Positions 37,101 through 52,100 of a stretch of DNA of 64,000 bases are shown here, in pieces. Source of the stretch: Spisula solida (taxonomy: Eukaryota; Mollusca; Bivalvia; Venerida; Mactridae); the NCBI GenBank assembly GCA_947247005.1, contig OX365947.1, forward strand, positions 39,900,760 to 39,964,759, written 5' to 3'. The position numbers and the translations under genes are program-made. Every line of letters starts with the position of its first letter. Within the stretch, counting starts at the first letter, position 1. The notes beneath the pieces are model-generated. The model searched no databases, was not told the DNA's origin, and saw only the letters and a list, made by a program, of their open reading frames with translations.

Positions 37101-40100
37101 TATGACAGATGATGATGGAGATCAATTGGGGAAATTACAATAGCATTATTGTGTGACATGAATACAGGAGCCTGTTGCCTAACCAAGCCACTTCCAAAAG
37201 ATGCTACCAAGCGCTTTCCTAAATCTATGCAAAGACACGCTACGAGCAAGCAGTGCTCACCGATAGCATACCGTTTCTTAACACTTTGCTAGGCGAGCAC
37301 TACTGAAGCGGTCCGTTGCACAAGAAAGCGCTTGATAGCGCTTTGCTACGAAACGGTCTGCTATCTGCGACAAACAACAATTTACCATGTTATCACCGCT
37401 CTGTCAATCACGTCAATTCTAACAATGCATGAGGCAAGTTATGCAAGTTGTAAATCAATTACCTTTAAATGAATTTTAACAATAAATTATAAGTATAGTC
37501 CAGTTAGGATATTGTGACAGTGACATTGCAGTTTATGTGTACGCGAGAAATCACATCCATTGTCTAAACAGGTAGAGCGAAGTTGAGTATGTTAGTTTAG
37601 CATTGAAATTACAGTTGTTTGTACAGTATAAGCCTTTATAATTGGTTTTACACCATTATAGTGGACTCGACCGCTGACTGGACTATACATGATCAAAATG
37701 GATTTGTTTGAAATCCTTCGACAAACAATAACAGGCTGGGCGATCTAGCTCTCTGACTTCATGTCCATTCCTTAATGACATTCTTAACTACATTAGCACT
37801 TATAACCACGTATATGTGTGACCTTGACCTTTAAGTTAGGAAATTTTGTCTTACGCACCACATGCCATGCCAGCTCAATATTTTGAAATTTGAGCCAATT
37901 ATGTTATAGCTAAGAACATGTAACGTAGCATCCTTGAATATCCGTGCTTATCCGTTGTCCAATCAGAGTTGTTATTTTAACTAATCAAAACAAATTATTA
38001 CGGTACAATATCGAAAACACTCGAGGTTGAATTAGGGCCAAGTTAAATGTTCTCAGCTATAACTATACCAAACTATCCTGGCTATATGTTCTAAGCTATA
38101 ACTATACCAAATTCAACACAATCAGGTGTACAATCTGAAGTACTTTTACTTGGGGGATAACGCAAATCTTAGTGATCTATTAAAAATTACCTTAAATGGT
38201 ATTAGATTAACAAGTGTGAATATTGTGAAAAAGTTTCAGAAATATTGCGGATAGCTGACTCATTTAATTTCATCTAACAAACCTATTTAGACAATCCGTC
38301 CATGAAAACTCAATGAACTAGTTTCAACTATAAAGGTGGGCTGAAATACCTAGTTATAGCTGAGAAAATGTATTAAAAAGACTAAGAATAACAGTAAATG
38401 GTTATATCATGCATCTGCATAAATACTGTTTGACAACTGTAAACACAAAAGAATATAAGTAATTGGATAGCGGATAAATTGTCGCAAAAAAAACAACTTA
38501 AAACTACACTAAGTCAAAATTCCATAACTCGGGTACGAATAGCGATTCATTAAGGGGACGAAACAATATGGTCTCGAATCTTGGCGCGAAATGTGTAAAC
38601 AACACCGCTTGGAAAAGGGTCATTCTAACGATAGACGCAAAATATTTAGCCGAAGATCTGAGGTAAATTTAATAGATGAAACGTCGATCAATACTCTACT
38701 CTTCTGTCAATGCAAAATATTGTAAATTAAGTTAAAAATAGATACATTATAACAGGAGTTTGTTGCTAAACTGTAATATGAACGTTATGAAACCAAACAG
38801 TGTAAATTTCGTCTGCTTAACCTGGTACTGTAACAGCGACATTTTTATCAACCCTCAAAAATCATTAGTCATTTTACAGCGCGTAGGAATTTATTCGCAC
38901 AAAAACATTAACTCCCAGAAGAAACATTCCAAAATTTCTCGCAATACAAAGAAATAAGAAATAATTCAATTGGTTAGGGACAAATGTTCTTGAAAATGCT
39001 TGAAAATTATGATTTTGGTTAGAGATTGGCTGGAACTCGTTTTTTGCTCGGATGAATTGGTTGTGGAGAAATTACATGGGTAAAATCGTAGTGATTCCTA
39101 AAGTTGGTATATAACAATTCTTGGGGGGAAATCCCCCAAGTAAAAATGACCTAATTATCACTGTACTCACCGAAAGTTACCAAACAAAACAACAAGGATG
39201 TATATGACCATATTTAGCTTACTGACAATATAGTACTAGCTTTGTTTACAAAGAAGATTGGACCAGTGGCCGAGTGGGTAGCCCTCTCGACACACCATCC
39301 TGAGGTTCCTAGTTAAAATCTCACACTGGAAATTACAGAAAGCTTTTCAGTGTTAATTTCCCACCCAACTTGAGCCAAACTGGTTTGAAACCCCAAGGTA
39401 GCTTCAGGACTGTATCGATGCTATACACCGGGCATGTTAAAGAACCAATCAAACAAGGATAAATATTATATATTATCAATTAGAATACTATATTGTCAGC
39501 TAGCTATATAGTGTGACAACACGGTACTCACAAATATTTCATGCTTATCTGAGGTCCGGTCAGGTTTGTAATCAGTGTGACAACACGGTACTCAAAAATA
39601 TTTCATGCTTATCTGAGGTCCGGTCAGGTTTGTAATCAGTGTGACAACACGGTACTCACAAATATGTCATGCTTATCTGTGGTCCGGTCAGATTTGCAAT
39701 CAGTGTGACAACACGGTACTCACAAATATTTCATGCTTATCTGAGGTCCGGTCAGGTTTGTAATCAGTGTGACAACACGGTACTCACAAATATTTCATGC
39801 TTATCTGAGGTCCGGTCAGGTTTGTAATCAGTGTGACAACACGTTACTCAAAAATATTTCATGCTTATCTGAGGTCCGGTCAGGTTTGTAATCAGTGTGA
39901 CAACACGGTACTCAAAAATATTTCATGCTTATCTGTGGTACGGTCAGGTTTGTAGTCAGTGCGACAACACGGTACTCACATTCATGTCATGCTTATCTGT
40001 GGTCCGGTCAGATTTGCAATCAGTGTGACAACACGGTACTCACAAATATTTCATGCTTATCTAAGGTCCGGTCAGGTTTGTAATCAGTGTGACAACACGG

Positions 40101-43100
40101 TACTCACAAATATTTCATGCTTATCTGAGGTCCGGTCAGGTTTGTAATCAGTGTGACAACACGGTACTCCAAAATATTTCATGCTTATCTGTGGTCCGGT
40201 CAGGTTTGTAGTCAGTGCGACAACACGGTACTCACATTCATGTCATGCTTATCTGTGGTCCGGTCAGGTTTGCAGTTAGAACATTCTTACTATACATTAA
40301 TGAAACTTAACATAATCAGAAATAATGTGATTCGGATCAATTTTGCAGTACAGTACAACACTAAAGTTCTTAAACACATTCACTCGAGTACAATGTTTTC
40401 TCAAATAATCCCACATTAGAAATGAGCAGGTGTTTCATTGGTCCTAAAATGCTCATCAGAGGACTTGAAGTTAAGGCACACTTAGTCAATAATTATCGCT
40501 ATCACCTAGTATTTAATCCCAGTTGAACCAGTCGCAAAATTTCAGCATAACATTATTATGCTCAAATCAAGACAATAATTTAATTATACAGTATATTAGT
40601 AAACACAATGTAATTGAGACTCATTAATTTTTGAAAGCATATTTCGATTTGGTAATTGCACTGTAAACGTATTGAATGTTGAAACAAGCACAGACTATAT
40701 ATATTGTTAGCTTAGAATGAGAAGATTATAAGTGCTACTTATGATGCATACCGGTATTTGAAATCACGAGGCGCTTCTTATAAGCCTATTTTCATGAAAA
40801 TCGGAAGTGGTCATGTTGACCAAACTGAAGTTTAAAAAGCTTGTTTTTCCATAAGTAAAGAGTGGTTTTCAGACAGTTTTTTCTTGTTTTCTCAAAATAT
40901 TTATTTTGTACTTCTCATTCTAAGTGAGCAATATATTCACAGAGTATTGTGTTTGCCAATAAATAGCAATGTTAACATGCTCACACCTAAACAATAAATA
41001 AATACAAATAAATGATTATAATCTATATGAGACGTACATGTATAAATCACACAATAATGTATACATTTGATATGAAATAATGACAATATAGTATTACCCG
41101 TCTCCTCTGTCTCTGGTACAACTTTTTGTAGAAATATGAGAAACAATATAATATAACATAGCAGGCTACACACTATTAATTACCGGTAAAATGATTATTA
41201 TTTTATTTCAGTTCATATTAATTATACATGTTGAATGAGAGTGTACTTGCTGACATTTTGGGAATGGAAATATGCACACCAAAGCATATAATGCAAACTC
41301 TGCATTCGTGCATGGGTTATTATGAAAGAACATGCCAAAATTCTAAGTATCTTTTGTTTCCCTCGTGCGAAGTTAATAAGGAAAAATGTCGCACAATAAC
41401 ATATGCTAATTTACATAATACATTTTAACATTTATATTGATTGGTTATCGCAGACCTTGGAAAAGTCCATCAAATTATAATAGTAATTCCATTGGTTATA
41501 CCTAAAAGTTAGATGTACCCAGGCACGTGCACAGTTCCAAGCTTATAAAATGTCATGCAAGTACTAGATGGATGAGGAAACATGTAAGGAAAATGTAAGA
41601 AAAATGTAAGATCGAACTAAAAAGTATGAAAGAACTATTAATCAACATATATCATAAACATTAAAGTTAAACAAGAGGGCCCAAAGGGCCCTAGGTTGCT
41701 CACCTGTCGAAATTGACCTAGATTTTGTTGAGATGATCATTGTGACCAAGTTTCATACAAATTAGGCTAATATTGTGACTTCTAGTGACTACACAAGGTT
41801 TTTATATGATTTCACCTAATGACCTAGTTTTTGACCCGGATGATCCAATATTGAACTTGACCTAGAATTGTTAAGATGATCATTGTGACCGAGTTTCATA
41901 AAGATTAGACCAAAATTGTGACCTCTAGTGACTACATAAGGTTTTTCTATGATTTGACCTTGTGACCTAGTTTTTGACCCTGGATGCACAAAGCACAAAG
42001 ATAGCTTTGTTATTGCAAATATTGCAAAGAAAATAAAAGGGCCACAACTCTGCTTATACAGGTCAGATCAAAACTAAAATATTTAGGTGGGCAGCGACGC
42101 ATACTGACAAATAATTTCTACAAATTTTGAAGACAGTAGCTCAAATGCTTTAAGAGTTATGAGCAACACAAGGACAAATACGAAGTTTGATGACTTTAGC
42201 ATAATTAGTTCTCAAGTTACGGACGCCACAAGCCAAATTTCATCAAATTTCATCATTCCAAGGGCAATAACTCTGCGAAAATTGGGCCGATCTAATATTC
42301 CTATGAAGTTTGACGATTGTAGCACAATTGCCCTGGTTTGCTCTATGTGTATATGGATTAATCCGCGGATCGTGTTAGAATTAAGAATAATAATGATGCT
42401 CAAATAAAAAAACAACAATAAATTGATACATAGCGGTATACATGATTTAAGTATAACAGTCATACTCAAATCAAAATAATAAATTGATACACATACATTA
42501 TTTTTAGTATAATAGTCATGCTCAAATAAAAAAAACAACAACAACAAATTGATACATATACATGATTTAAGTCAGCTACATGTGTCCATCAGTGTTTGTA
42601 CAGGAATCACATTATCATTGTGGAATTGTATTGCTTTAACCCATGCTTAAATCTAAACAATAAATAAATTTGACTAAATGTTTTAACTAAGTGAATAAGA
42701 CATGCATAAATCAAACAAATTAAATGAATACATGTATATATTTGATGTAAAACAATGTCAATATAGTATTACCTGTCTCCTCTGTGTCTGGTGCAACTTT
42801 TTGTAGAAATATGACAAACAACATCATCAATGATTATCATTACGTTGGCATAATCTAGAAGTGATTTTGGACACAAAAACATAGGTCTCTCACTAAGGGG
42901 CATAACTCTCGCAACAATTTCATGATGTAAAAATTCTGACAACATGCATAATTAAGCTTTGTATTAAGTACGAGTATTTGCGTAAAGTTTCATTAAAATC
43001 GGACGAATGGTTACGGAGTACAAGAGGTGACTAACATTGTATTGTCTACCCATCTGAACAGACGTCCAGCACAATGTAAAGCATCTATCACAAGTTGTCA

Positions 43101-46100
43101 ATTGGTATAAACATATATTAAATGAGTTCCGAAAATTTTTATTAAGCGAGCCTCTGGCAAGCTTAATAATATTTCATAAACGAGTTTAATGTAAGTTTGT
43201 ATTAATTGACAAGTGTAAGATTCATTTGATCATATCGCACCGATAACACGAAAATACAAAAATTTCTGCTGAAAAAAAAGACTCTGTCATATAAACGACG
43301 CCAAATATAACGTCATTTATGGCATATCATTATACACTGCATTAGTGTAGTATAAGAATATACATACTTGTTATAATAACCCAGAATGTTTGCATGTGTC
43401 AAAATTACAGAAAGGATTGAAAAATTGATCCCCAAATGTGAACTTTTTTTATCTAACAGTATTTAACCCACTGGGTTCCCATGCTTTATACTCAGCGAAA
43501 TCATGATTTCATGATTTTCAAGGACCTATCAGGACTTTGTTTTATCAATTTCAGGAGTTCAACTTGACTTCAGTATGTTTATTTGATACAAAAGTTAACA
43601 AACAAAATCCCATGCTCACCATTGACATGAAGAGATCAAGCGTTATCATACAGATGAAATTTCATAGGCATCCAAGTGATGTAATTCATGGACATTTTCA
43701 AAGTTTTATACATTTGTTTTCAAAATCCCAGAACTTTTCTAGGTTGTAGATATTTGTTTTCAAAATCCCAGATTTTTTCCAGGTTTTAGGCAACAGTTTT
43801 CAAAATCATAGGACTTTTCAAGGCATGGAACTAGAAAAATTAAATTCTAGGACTTTCCTGATTTTCCAGGACCTGTGGGAACCCTGCTTCTATAACAATT
43901 TAGAAATCATTCAACAAGAATAAACCACATAGTATTACATGGTTTTATATGGACAATTCATTGGGTACAAGGGAGATTTAGAGGGACTGTGAATCTCCAG
44001 CCAATGCTTGTCACATATTTAATACACCTAAGGAAATATATGCCATGTTAAATATCTCCCATTAAAATAGTTATATATAATAGAATTGGTACTTACCATC
44101 AGTCGGTGGGTCCCCTATCTCAATCGTTACAGTATGTTCAGTATCACGTCGACGTCTTGAAGACGTTGCGGCAACAATATTAACCACACGGATCTTATTC
44201 AAGGGTATACCTAACAAAAGGGCTATGTTTTCGATCATTTTTTCTCCAAAGTAATCATTTTCAGTAATGGCCTTAAATGAAGCTATGACCACTTCTTTTT
44301 TCACCACCTTGACTATTCCGTTCCCTTTTGTGACAAAATATAGAAGCATTTCATCTCGATTCACATAGTTGGCCCCATGTACATCATTACAGGTTGGTCT
44401 ATAGTCTACTCCGGCTTCACGTAGTATTTTATAATCATTATTTGAATCATCTACATTTTTAGGTGTTACAAATGTATCCGGTACGTAGATATCAAGTCGA
44501 TTAGGCTTGTTATGATAGAACTTTACAATAACACAGTCATCATCAGCAGCTCCAAGCATGTAGAAAGCCATCTTGGCCGGTGGTGTACTGGATAAATAAA
44601 TGATGGCGTGTTTTACCCCTGAAATTAAGAAATAGGTCATAATTATCTGGCAACAAATGTAAACAGTAAAACAAACATAGACACATATTAAAAGACCATA
44701 ATATTCAGTTACAAACATGAAGACAACCTCAAAATAAAGACCATAATTTTCAGGTCAATTTTCATGGTTCTGATCTATATTTAATCTCAATGGTTTAATA
44801 TACCAGCTAAAAAATGAGAAAATAAAGACGTTATTATTATTATTATAATATAAATACCGCTTAGTTTTTTCTAAGATTTGACCTAGTGACCTAGTTTCTG
44901 ACCCACATGACCCAGTTTCGAACTTGACCTAGATTGTAAAGAGGCATACATTCTGACCAAGTTTCATGAAAATGGGCAATAATTGTGTCCTCTAATGTGT
45001 TCACACGCTTTTTCTAACATTTTACCTAGTGACCTAGTTTTGGATTTCACATGACCCAGTTTCAAACTTGACCTAGATTTCATAGAGGCAAACAGTTTGA
45101 CAAAGTTTCATGAAGATTGGGCCATTACTGTGTCCTTTAAGGTGTTCACAAGAAATTGTGAACAGACGGACAGAAGGCGGACAAAGAGTGATCACAACAG
45201 CTGACCCTGTCACTTTGTCACAGATGAGCTAAAAATATCAATTTGCATGGATAGCACTCATTCTCAGTTTGTGCATAGAGGATGTCTCGTCGAAATAGGT
45301 CAAAGAATAAATTACTTATTGTTGTTTTTAACTTTGTGTTGACAGATTTATCTTGAGTTCTTATCTGAAGTCACATACCATGTGGTATGTCCATGCTGAT
45401 AATGTTACCTTTTAAACCAGTAGATGTGAATACCAAATGGTGTTTCCCCCTTCTGGAGGAGGGGAGGCAATCAAACATACATGTATAAACAATTTACTAA
45501 CCTGCAGCAACAACTGCATGGAAAGTAGACAGTCTAAACTGACATGTGTAGCCATTACACCAGCCATGATCTTGAGGCCCGTTAAGCAGGTCGAGGTAGC
45601 CTTTTTCGGGATCTAAAGGGTCTGGTGTATTCAAAACGGCTACTGGAGACAATCTTCTAGATTCTGTATCATTATCCAGGCTCTCAATCACATATAAGTT
45701 ATAATTTGTGGTACAAATATAATAGGATGTTAATCCCTCTGTTACCAGAACACAACCCTCTCGATATAAGCCTGAAATCAAGGTCATAGTACATATATAT
45801 CACATCCCACATAGGATCAGATAGCAATGTTCATCAACCTCAAACAGATATGATGTCAACCAAAGCGTAAGATCAGAAAAAAGTCCATTCTATCACTTAA
45901 CATGGGATACGGTCAGATATTTATTTTTACCAAACAAAACAAATTTAAAGACACACATCAAAAACTAGAAGGCAATTTACATAAAGCGTAGTCCTCAGAT
46001 CCTGAGTTCTTAGTGTATATCAGCAGGAGATATCAAGATAAGTCATCAAGTGTTCTGATTAGTTGAACTTTACTGTATCCTAAATCTAAGCCAACAGTAA

Positions 46101-49100
46101 ACCCTCAACATACAGTCATCATGCCTCTGGCCCCAGTGTTCACAAAGGATTACTTTAGGCAGGATCAGGATCAAGCTCCAATAGATGTTCCTTAAAATTC
46201 AGGAATTATATTAATGTTGATAGATAATGATATATCATCCAATTTCAAAGACATTAAAATCAGTTTTATTAATTTTATAAATGTTAATGTTTTTAGCAGA
46301 GAAGTAAAGGTACTGGCTACCTGTTAATGCTTTTAGATTGAAACCTGGTTTAAAAAAAATGATCCAGGATTCTCAGGATCAGTTTCAGTATCAAGTACAA
46401 TAATTCACTTTTCCAACAGCAAAATGATGATTTGAATATTACTAACGATCCTGTTAACATGTTATTAGAAATATTTATGTAGGAATTTGTTTTCAGGATC
46501 AAATTTGATCCAGATCAATTAATCCTTTGTGAAAATGGGGTCAGCGTTCTGATCAGACACTGATTATTTGGAGTGTCCCAGTAGATGTAGATCTTACTTA
46601 CCTCTATATTTGGCCACACCAGTTGTCACGTCCAATTTATCACCAGTATTTGGATCAGCCAACATTTCCTTTGGTATTCTGTAATCACCTTTACCTACAG
46701 ACAAGAGATGTTGTAACAAAAGATAACTAAATAGTTTCAAGGGAGATAAAAGCTCGGATCAAGCCAACCCCTTTTAAGGGCCGTGGGTAACTTATACTTA
46801 CTTTTATGTTTTTGCGTATATCAGATTCTGTACACTTAAGTTTGTATAGTGATCTTGCTCCAGCAGTTGTGGCCAGTGGCCAGTGCCATATTTTGAGTAG
46901 GATTGGCTTGTGGCTTTCCTTAGTCTAAATATGAACTGTACAGGGTTGTTTTTGTTTGTTGCCTTTGTGATATGCTCTGCTTATCTGATGACTGCTGTTT
47001 TCCCTCACTGATTTATTAACATCTCAAAGGGGATTTCTGGGTTTTCAGTTGAGTGGGAGTTGAACAAGAGGCCCAAAAGAGCGCTAGATCACTTAACTGT
47101 GCATGCAGGCGCCTATGTTTACCTGAATAACAGCTTCTACAGTATACAAAATATTTTTTCAATAATTTGACCAAGTGACCTAGTTGTTATTCCTAGATGA
47201 CCAGACTTAGTCTAGTGTAACAGATCCAAGTACCACTCTTTGTAATTGTACGAGAATGAAAAATACCTTAAATTTGAGCGTAAATTTAAGATTTCCGTAA
47301 GTGCTTTGATAAAATAGTACCCAGAAAAATACAGACCATATCGTCTATCTCCATCCCATTCAAATTCACTAAATGGCAATACAGTTCCACTTGCACCAAG
47401 TAGTGAGCCATCTTCATCCCTTATCATAGCCTTGGTCAGTGCATCACATGTCATATCCACACAGTCGGATGGATTTACCTTCCTGAAAAAAAAAAGAATT
47501 TATAGAGTCCTAAGTTATACAGGATTTACAGTCCTGAAGTATGTAAGATTTATAGTCATAAAATATGCAGAATTTACAGTCCTAAAATATGCAGTATTTA
47601 CAGTCCTAAAATATACAGGATTAACAGCCCTAAATTATGCAAGATTTACAGTCCTAAATTATGCAGGATTTACAGTCCTTAAATATGCAGAATTTACAGA
47701 CTAATTAAGGGTAAGTCAGTTACAGACCTCGTATTTCGGTATACCTGAATATAAACAACCGGCGCATGTGAAGTCTAGGTGTTCATGTATTTCACGTGCA
47801 CCGGTTGTTCATTCATATTCAGGAATACCTCATACTCGGTTGGTGATCAAGGAATAAGTACAATCAGCTATAATGCACCCAGGATAATGTGATGTTTACA
47901 AACATGAATCAGTTTGGTCAACTGTTGCAAATTGGTTTTACAAATTACTAAAAAAAAACAAATATGGTCAGTTTTGTACTAAAAGCGTCACCGATAAATC
48001 ATGCACATCTGTTTAAACCACCTTTGTGGAGCATACCAAATTGTCCTGCCTTTCTCATTATTGCAGGCATACTATATACAGCCAAACAATGCTGTGAAAG
48101 TTGAATATTAAAACAAGAGAACACTTACTGAACATTAGGTCGATGGAAAAAGAAAAAGTTGTTTCTTTGAGAGTTAAATTGTTTGACGTTAGAGGTTAAA
48201 ATATAATGCTGCAAATCTTCATTTTTAGGGCTTGTCGAAAAGAGATATCTTGGTTTACATCCTGCACTTGCACCATTGTAATTAACAACTGTGTTATCTG
48301 CAATACAAAACAACATACTATTATACCTTATCAAAGAGTACCATATTAATCATACCACCACAAAGAGTTCAAAATGGTGTTCTTACTATCGGGAAGATCA
48401 TCTATTCATATGCAAAATGCCCACCAGCAGTTTATTGGAAGAATGAACAATAAAAACCTTTTATTCACCAATTTCTCGCTGGGGGGCACAATAACAAATG
48501 AATAATCCTGTATACAAACATGATCTCTCCAATAAAGGTATAGATGTTTTATAACATAATTTAACAATCGCTCTGTTTCTAGTTTTTGATGTTGACGTCA
48601 TTTCGTCCATGATGAGCTTGGACATTATATAAATATCAGATGCCTGCCTGCGTGACATTGATATTGTCAACCCGAGGGCAGAATGTCATCCCGAGGCGAA
48701 GCCGAGGGTGACATTCTGTTTCGAGGGTTGACAATATCAATGTCACGCAGGCAGGCATCTGATATTTATTTTATAATACCGAACACCAATAATATTATAA
48801 GTCTAGCAAAACGTCCACTGCCTACCATAATTATAAACAGTAGACAAGACTGTGCTTTCATACATTGTTGTGTATCAATTTCACATTCTATTTTATGTGT
48901 ATGTCCCTACGTTCATTTGTTGCATTTTACCGATTTCTTTAACTAATAGATCGTTTTAAGAAATTAGCTTTTTACCAATTTTGTATAGATCTACAACTTT
49001 AAAAGTGCGCTAAACGTAACGTCGCGTTTTGACGTTATGACATAATTGCTTGTGACGTCATGACGTCTAACAGAATTGTACATGATTGTTTTGTGTGCTA

Positions 49101-52100
49101 TGTTCTCAATCTGGATAAGTTGAATAAAGGAAACGCGTCGTTTTGAATACAGATTTGTTTTAGTTGTCTTCTTTTGTCAGTCTATTTTAAGAAATCTTGT
49201 ATATTTCAACAGTCAAAGAACTAAGATCGACGCAGTTACTTGCCCTTGCATGACGTCGATCACATGACCTGACAGTCAGTTTTCGGTTGATCACATGTCA
49301 AATGGGTTGGAACTGTCAATGTCAGTCATAATGTCTCTCTCTGTGGCAATGGGACTTTTGCATTGCAGAAAAAAGTGAGGTATAATAAATACACTTGTTT
49401 ACTTAGTTGAGATCATAAACAAACAGCAATTGTTTGGTAAGTTTGCATGTACATGTCAGTAACATCAAGGTAATGCCACATAATTTGCCAATATTATTTA
49501 TCTAGTGGTTGCTGAGATAGTTAATGTTTACCATACCATGTTTAGTGTGGTTAGTAATGATACATTACATGGTTTCTATGACAACGCTTTGTATAAGAAT
49601 CACCAACAACAACAGAAATCTGTTGCTGCCAGTATATAGAGCATAAAATGCTACACCTCATTAAAATGTAAGTGTTGAGAACGAGGTTATCAGAAAAGTC
49701 CTAATATTTCTGAAATACCCCTCGTAGAAGGAAAAATATGAGGTAACTACATCAAGGAAAATATCATTACTTCCTTGATTAAGGGGAAATAATTCAAGAA
49801 TTGTACCAGCTAGAGTTATATTTCTAGTCACAGCACTAAGATGCCATCTACTTATATTTAAATTTTCAAGTCAATCAATTGAAAACATATGAAGTAATTC
49901 CTCGACAAAAAATATTTTAAAATGAAACAAAGGGAGATAATTTCAAAACTGGACTATATAGAGTTATGGTTCTAGGTCACTGTACTTCTCCTAGTTGTCA
50001 TCTATTCATATACAGTAGAACTTCGATGCCTCGAACACCCTAGATGCCTCGAACTGGATCTTAGGTCCCGGCAAATCCCTTCTTTATTCATATAGTGAAA
50101 CAATAGATCACTCGAACAATATCTAGGTCGAACACTCGAACTGATTGGACGGTCCCTCGCTATGATTTACCTGTAGATGGGTCGAACAATGCAAGTTTTC
50201 GCACCTTTCATTAAGTGTTGAACTCCATTGTTCAACCGCGGGTAGTCGGGGACAGGTGTATTAACAAGTTATGATAATTACTGTATAGATGTATACCTAA
50301 CAATTGTTGCATTGTATAACAAGTTTTTGAGAAACTTAAACACTTATAGATCCATATAATAGCTAACTAAGGCCAACCAAGAAATTATAATTTAATTATT
50401 TTTGTTAATAATATTCAGAAGCAACAACATATCAGAATAAAATAATCATTTTTTAAAGTTCTCATACGTCAAAAGTGTTTGTTTCAGTATCATTTATTTA
50501 TTGGTAGTCGAACTTGACATCGAACATGATAATAATTCGCGACTCGCTGCTTTATATAAATGCGCTGTATAACAAGTTACCTTACTAAGACTTTTAAACA
50601 TTCGAAGAGCTTGCCGAAGATAAATCAGATTTCAGGTCAATTTCGTCTAAATATATTATATTTTGTTATTATAATGAATAATTTTAGAAATGATACACGT
50701 GCATTATTTAAGTAAAGTAATTAATATTATACAATGCACACACGGATTTTCAGTTCGACCTTATATTTGAATACCATAGATGCCTCGAACACCCTAGATG
50801 CCTCGAACTATTTTCCCGGTCCGAAGGTAGTTCGAGGCATCGAAGTTCTACTGTATCAAGTTTCAAATAAATACCCTAAATAGGAGTTATGCCCTGGACT
50901 AAAATAATTTTAAAATGAAATGAAGGGAGATAATTTCACAACTGGACTGTATAGAGTTATGGTTCTTGGTCATTGCATTTCTCCTAGTTACCATCTATAC
51001 ATACATCAAGTTTCAAACCAATACCTTAAGTAGTTTTCAAGTTATGCTCTGGACAAAAAATTATTTCAAAATTAAACAAGGGGTGATAATTTTCAAACTG
51101 GGTCGTATAGAGTTATGGTTTTTGTTCACTGCACTTTTCCTAGTTGCCATCTATTCACATACAAAGTTTCAAGTCAAATAGTTTTAGAGTTATTCTCTGG
51201 ACAAAATATGGGACGGACAGACAGAAGGACGGACGCTGACTATTACTATATCCCTTCGCCTTCGGCCGGGAATAATTAAGAGAAAATCCTAAATGATTCA
51301 ATAATTTCAATTAAAATATGCAGATCTGACATTTTTCTCATGCCAGAGCCTTTTCAAAGCTGTACTTGGGTTCAACTCTAAGCTTCTGAATTTGAAGGTT
51401 CATTTTAATACTTTAGACTAAATTTTACCATTTTATAGGCAAATTACCAATATTTTAAGAGAAAATGACCCTTCAAACCAAAATCTTGAGGTCAAATTGT
51501 GTGGGTTTTTTTTAATTTCAAGGGTCAAAACCCCAGCTCCCGAGACAAATGGAACCCCTTACTGTATTACATAAAGGATATTTCACCAAGTGATCACAGA
51601 AAATAAATATTTTCACAAGTGGCGTTTATTATATGCCTCAATTTCTCTTAAAATGTGCTGTAATTGGCTTGATTAGAAATAATCAAATCGAAATTGGAAC
51701 GTCACCATGTGATAGTTATGACATCATGATGATGTAACGCATATTTTAAAGCCCGGCGCTGTTGACGTTACATTTCTTTTTCTGCATGATACTGGAACTA
51801 GCTTCAAAACAGTGAAAATAACAAAGTGGTAAATTCACTGTTATTTTCACTGAAAAAAAATCCATAATCCATTGAAAGCAAATAATAAATAATTATAATA
51901 AACATAATGTCATTATTGCAAAGTCAATTCCAAGCTCAAACTTACCTTTAAAAATCATTTTTCCATTTATTTGGTTATATGACATTATACCATCAGCAGG
52001 TTTCTTCGGGAATTCGTTGCTACCACTGGTAAAGATAGACCACATCACTCCAAATTTTCCAGTACTCTCTAGTCCAGTCCTATGATCGAAACTATGTTGA

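Noticed and set aside
39511..40277. Direct repeats resembling a CRISPR array
   Set aside because: The units are contiguous without unique spacers, the host is eukaryotic and no cas genes are present. The same holds for the 30-bp, 37-bp and 41-bp arrays.
47329..47336. Alternative donor for fibrocystin-L exon 7 (GG|GTACTA)
   Set aside because: It would leave phase 2 and put a stop at the start of exon 8. The donor at 47337|47336 gives the conserved order ending in GDYRIPK.
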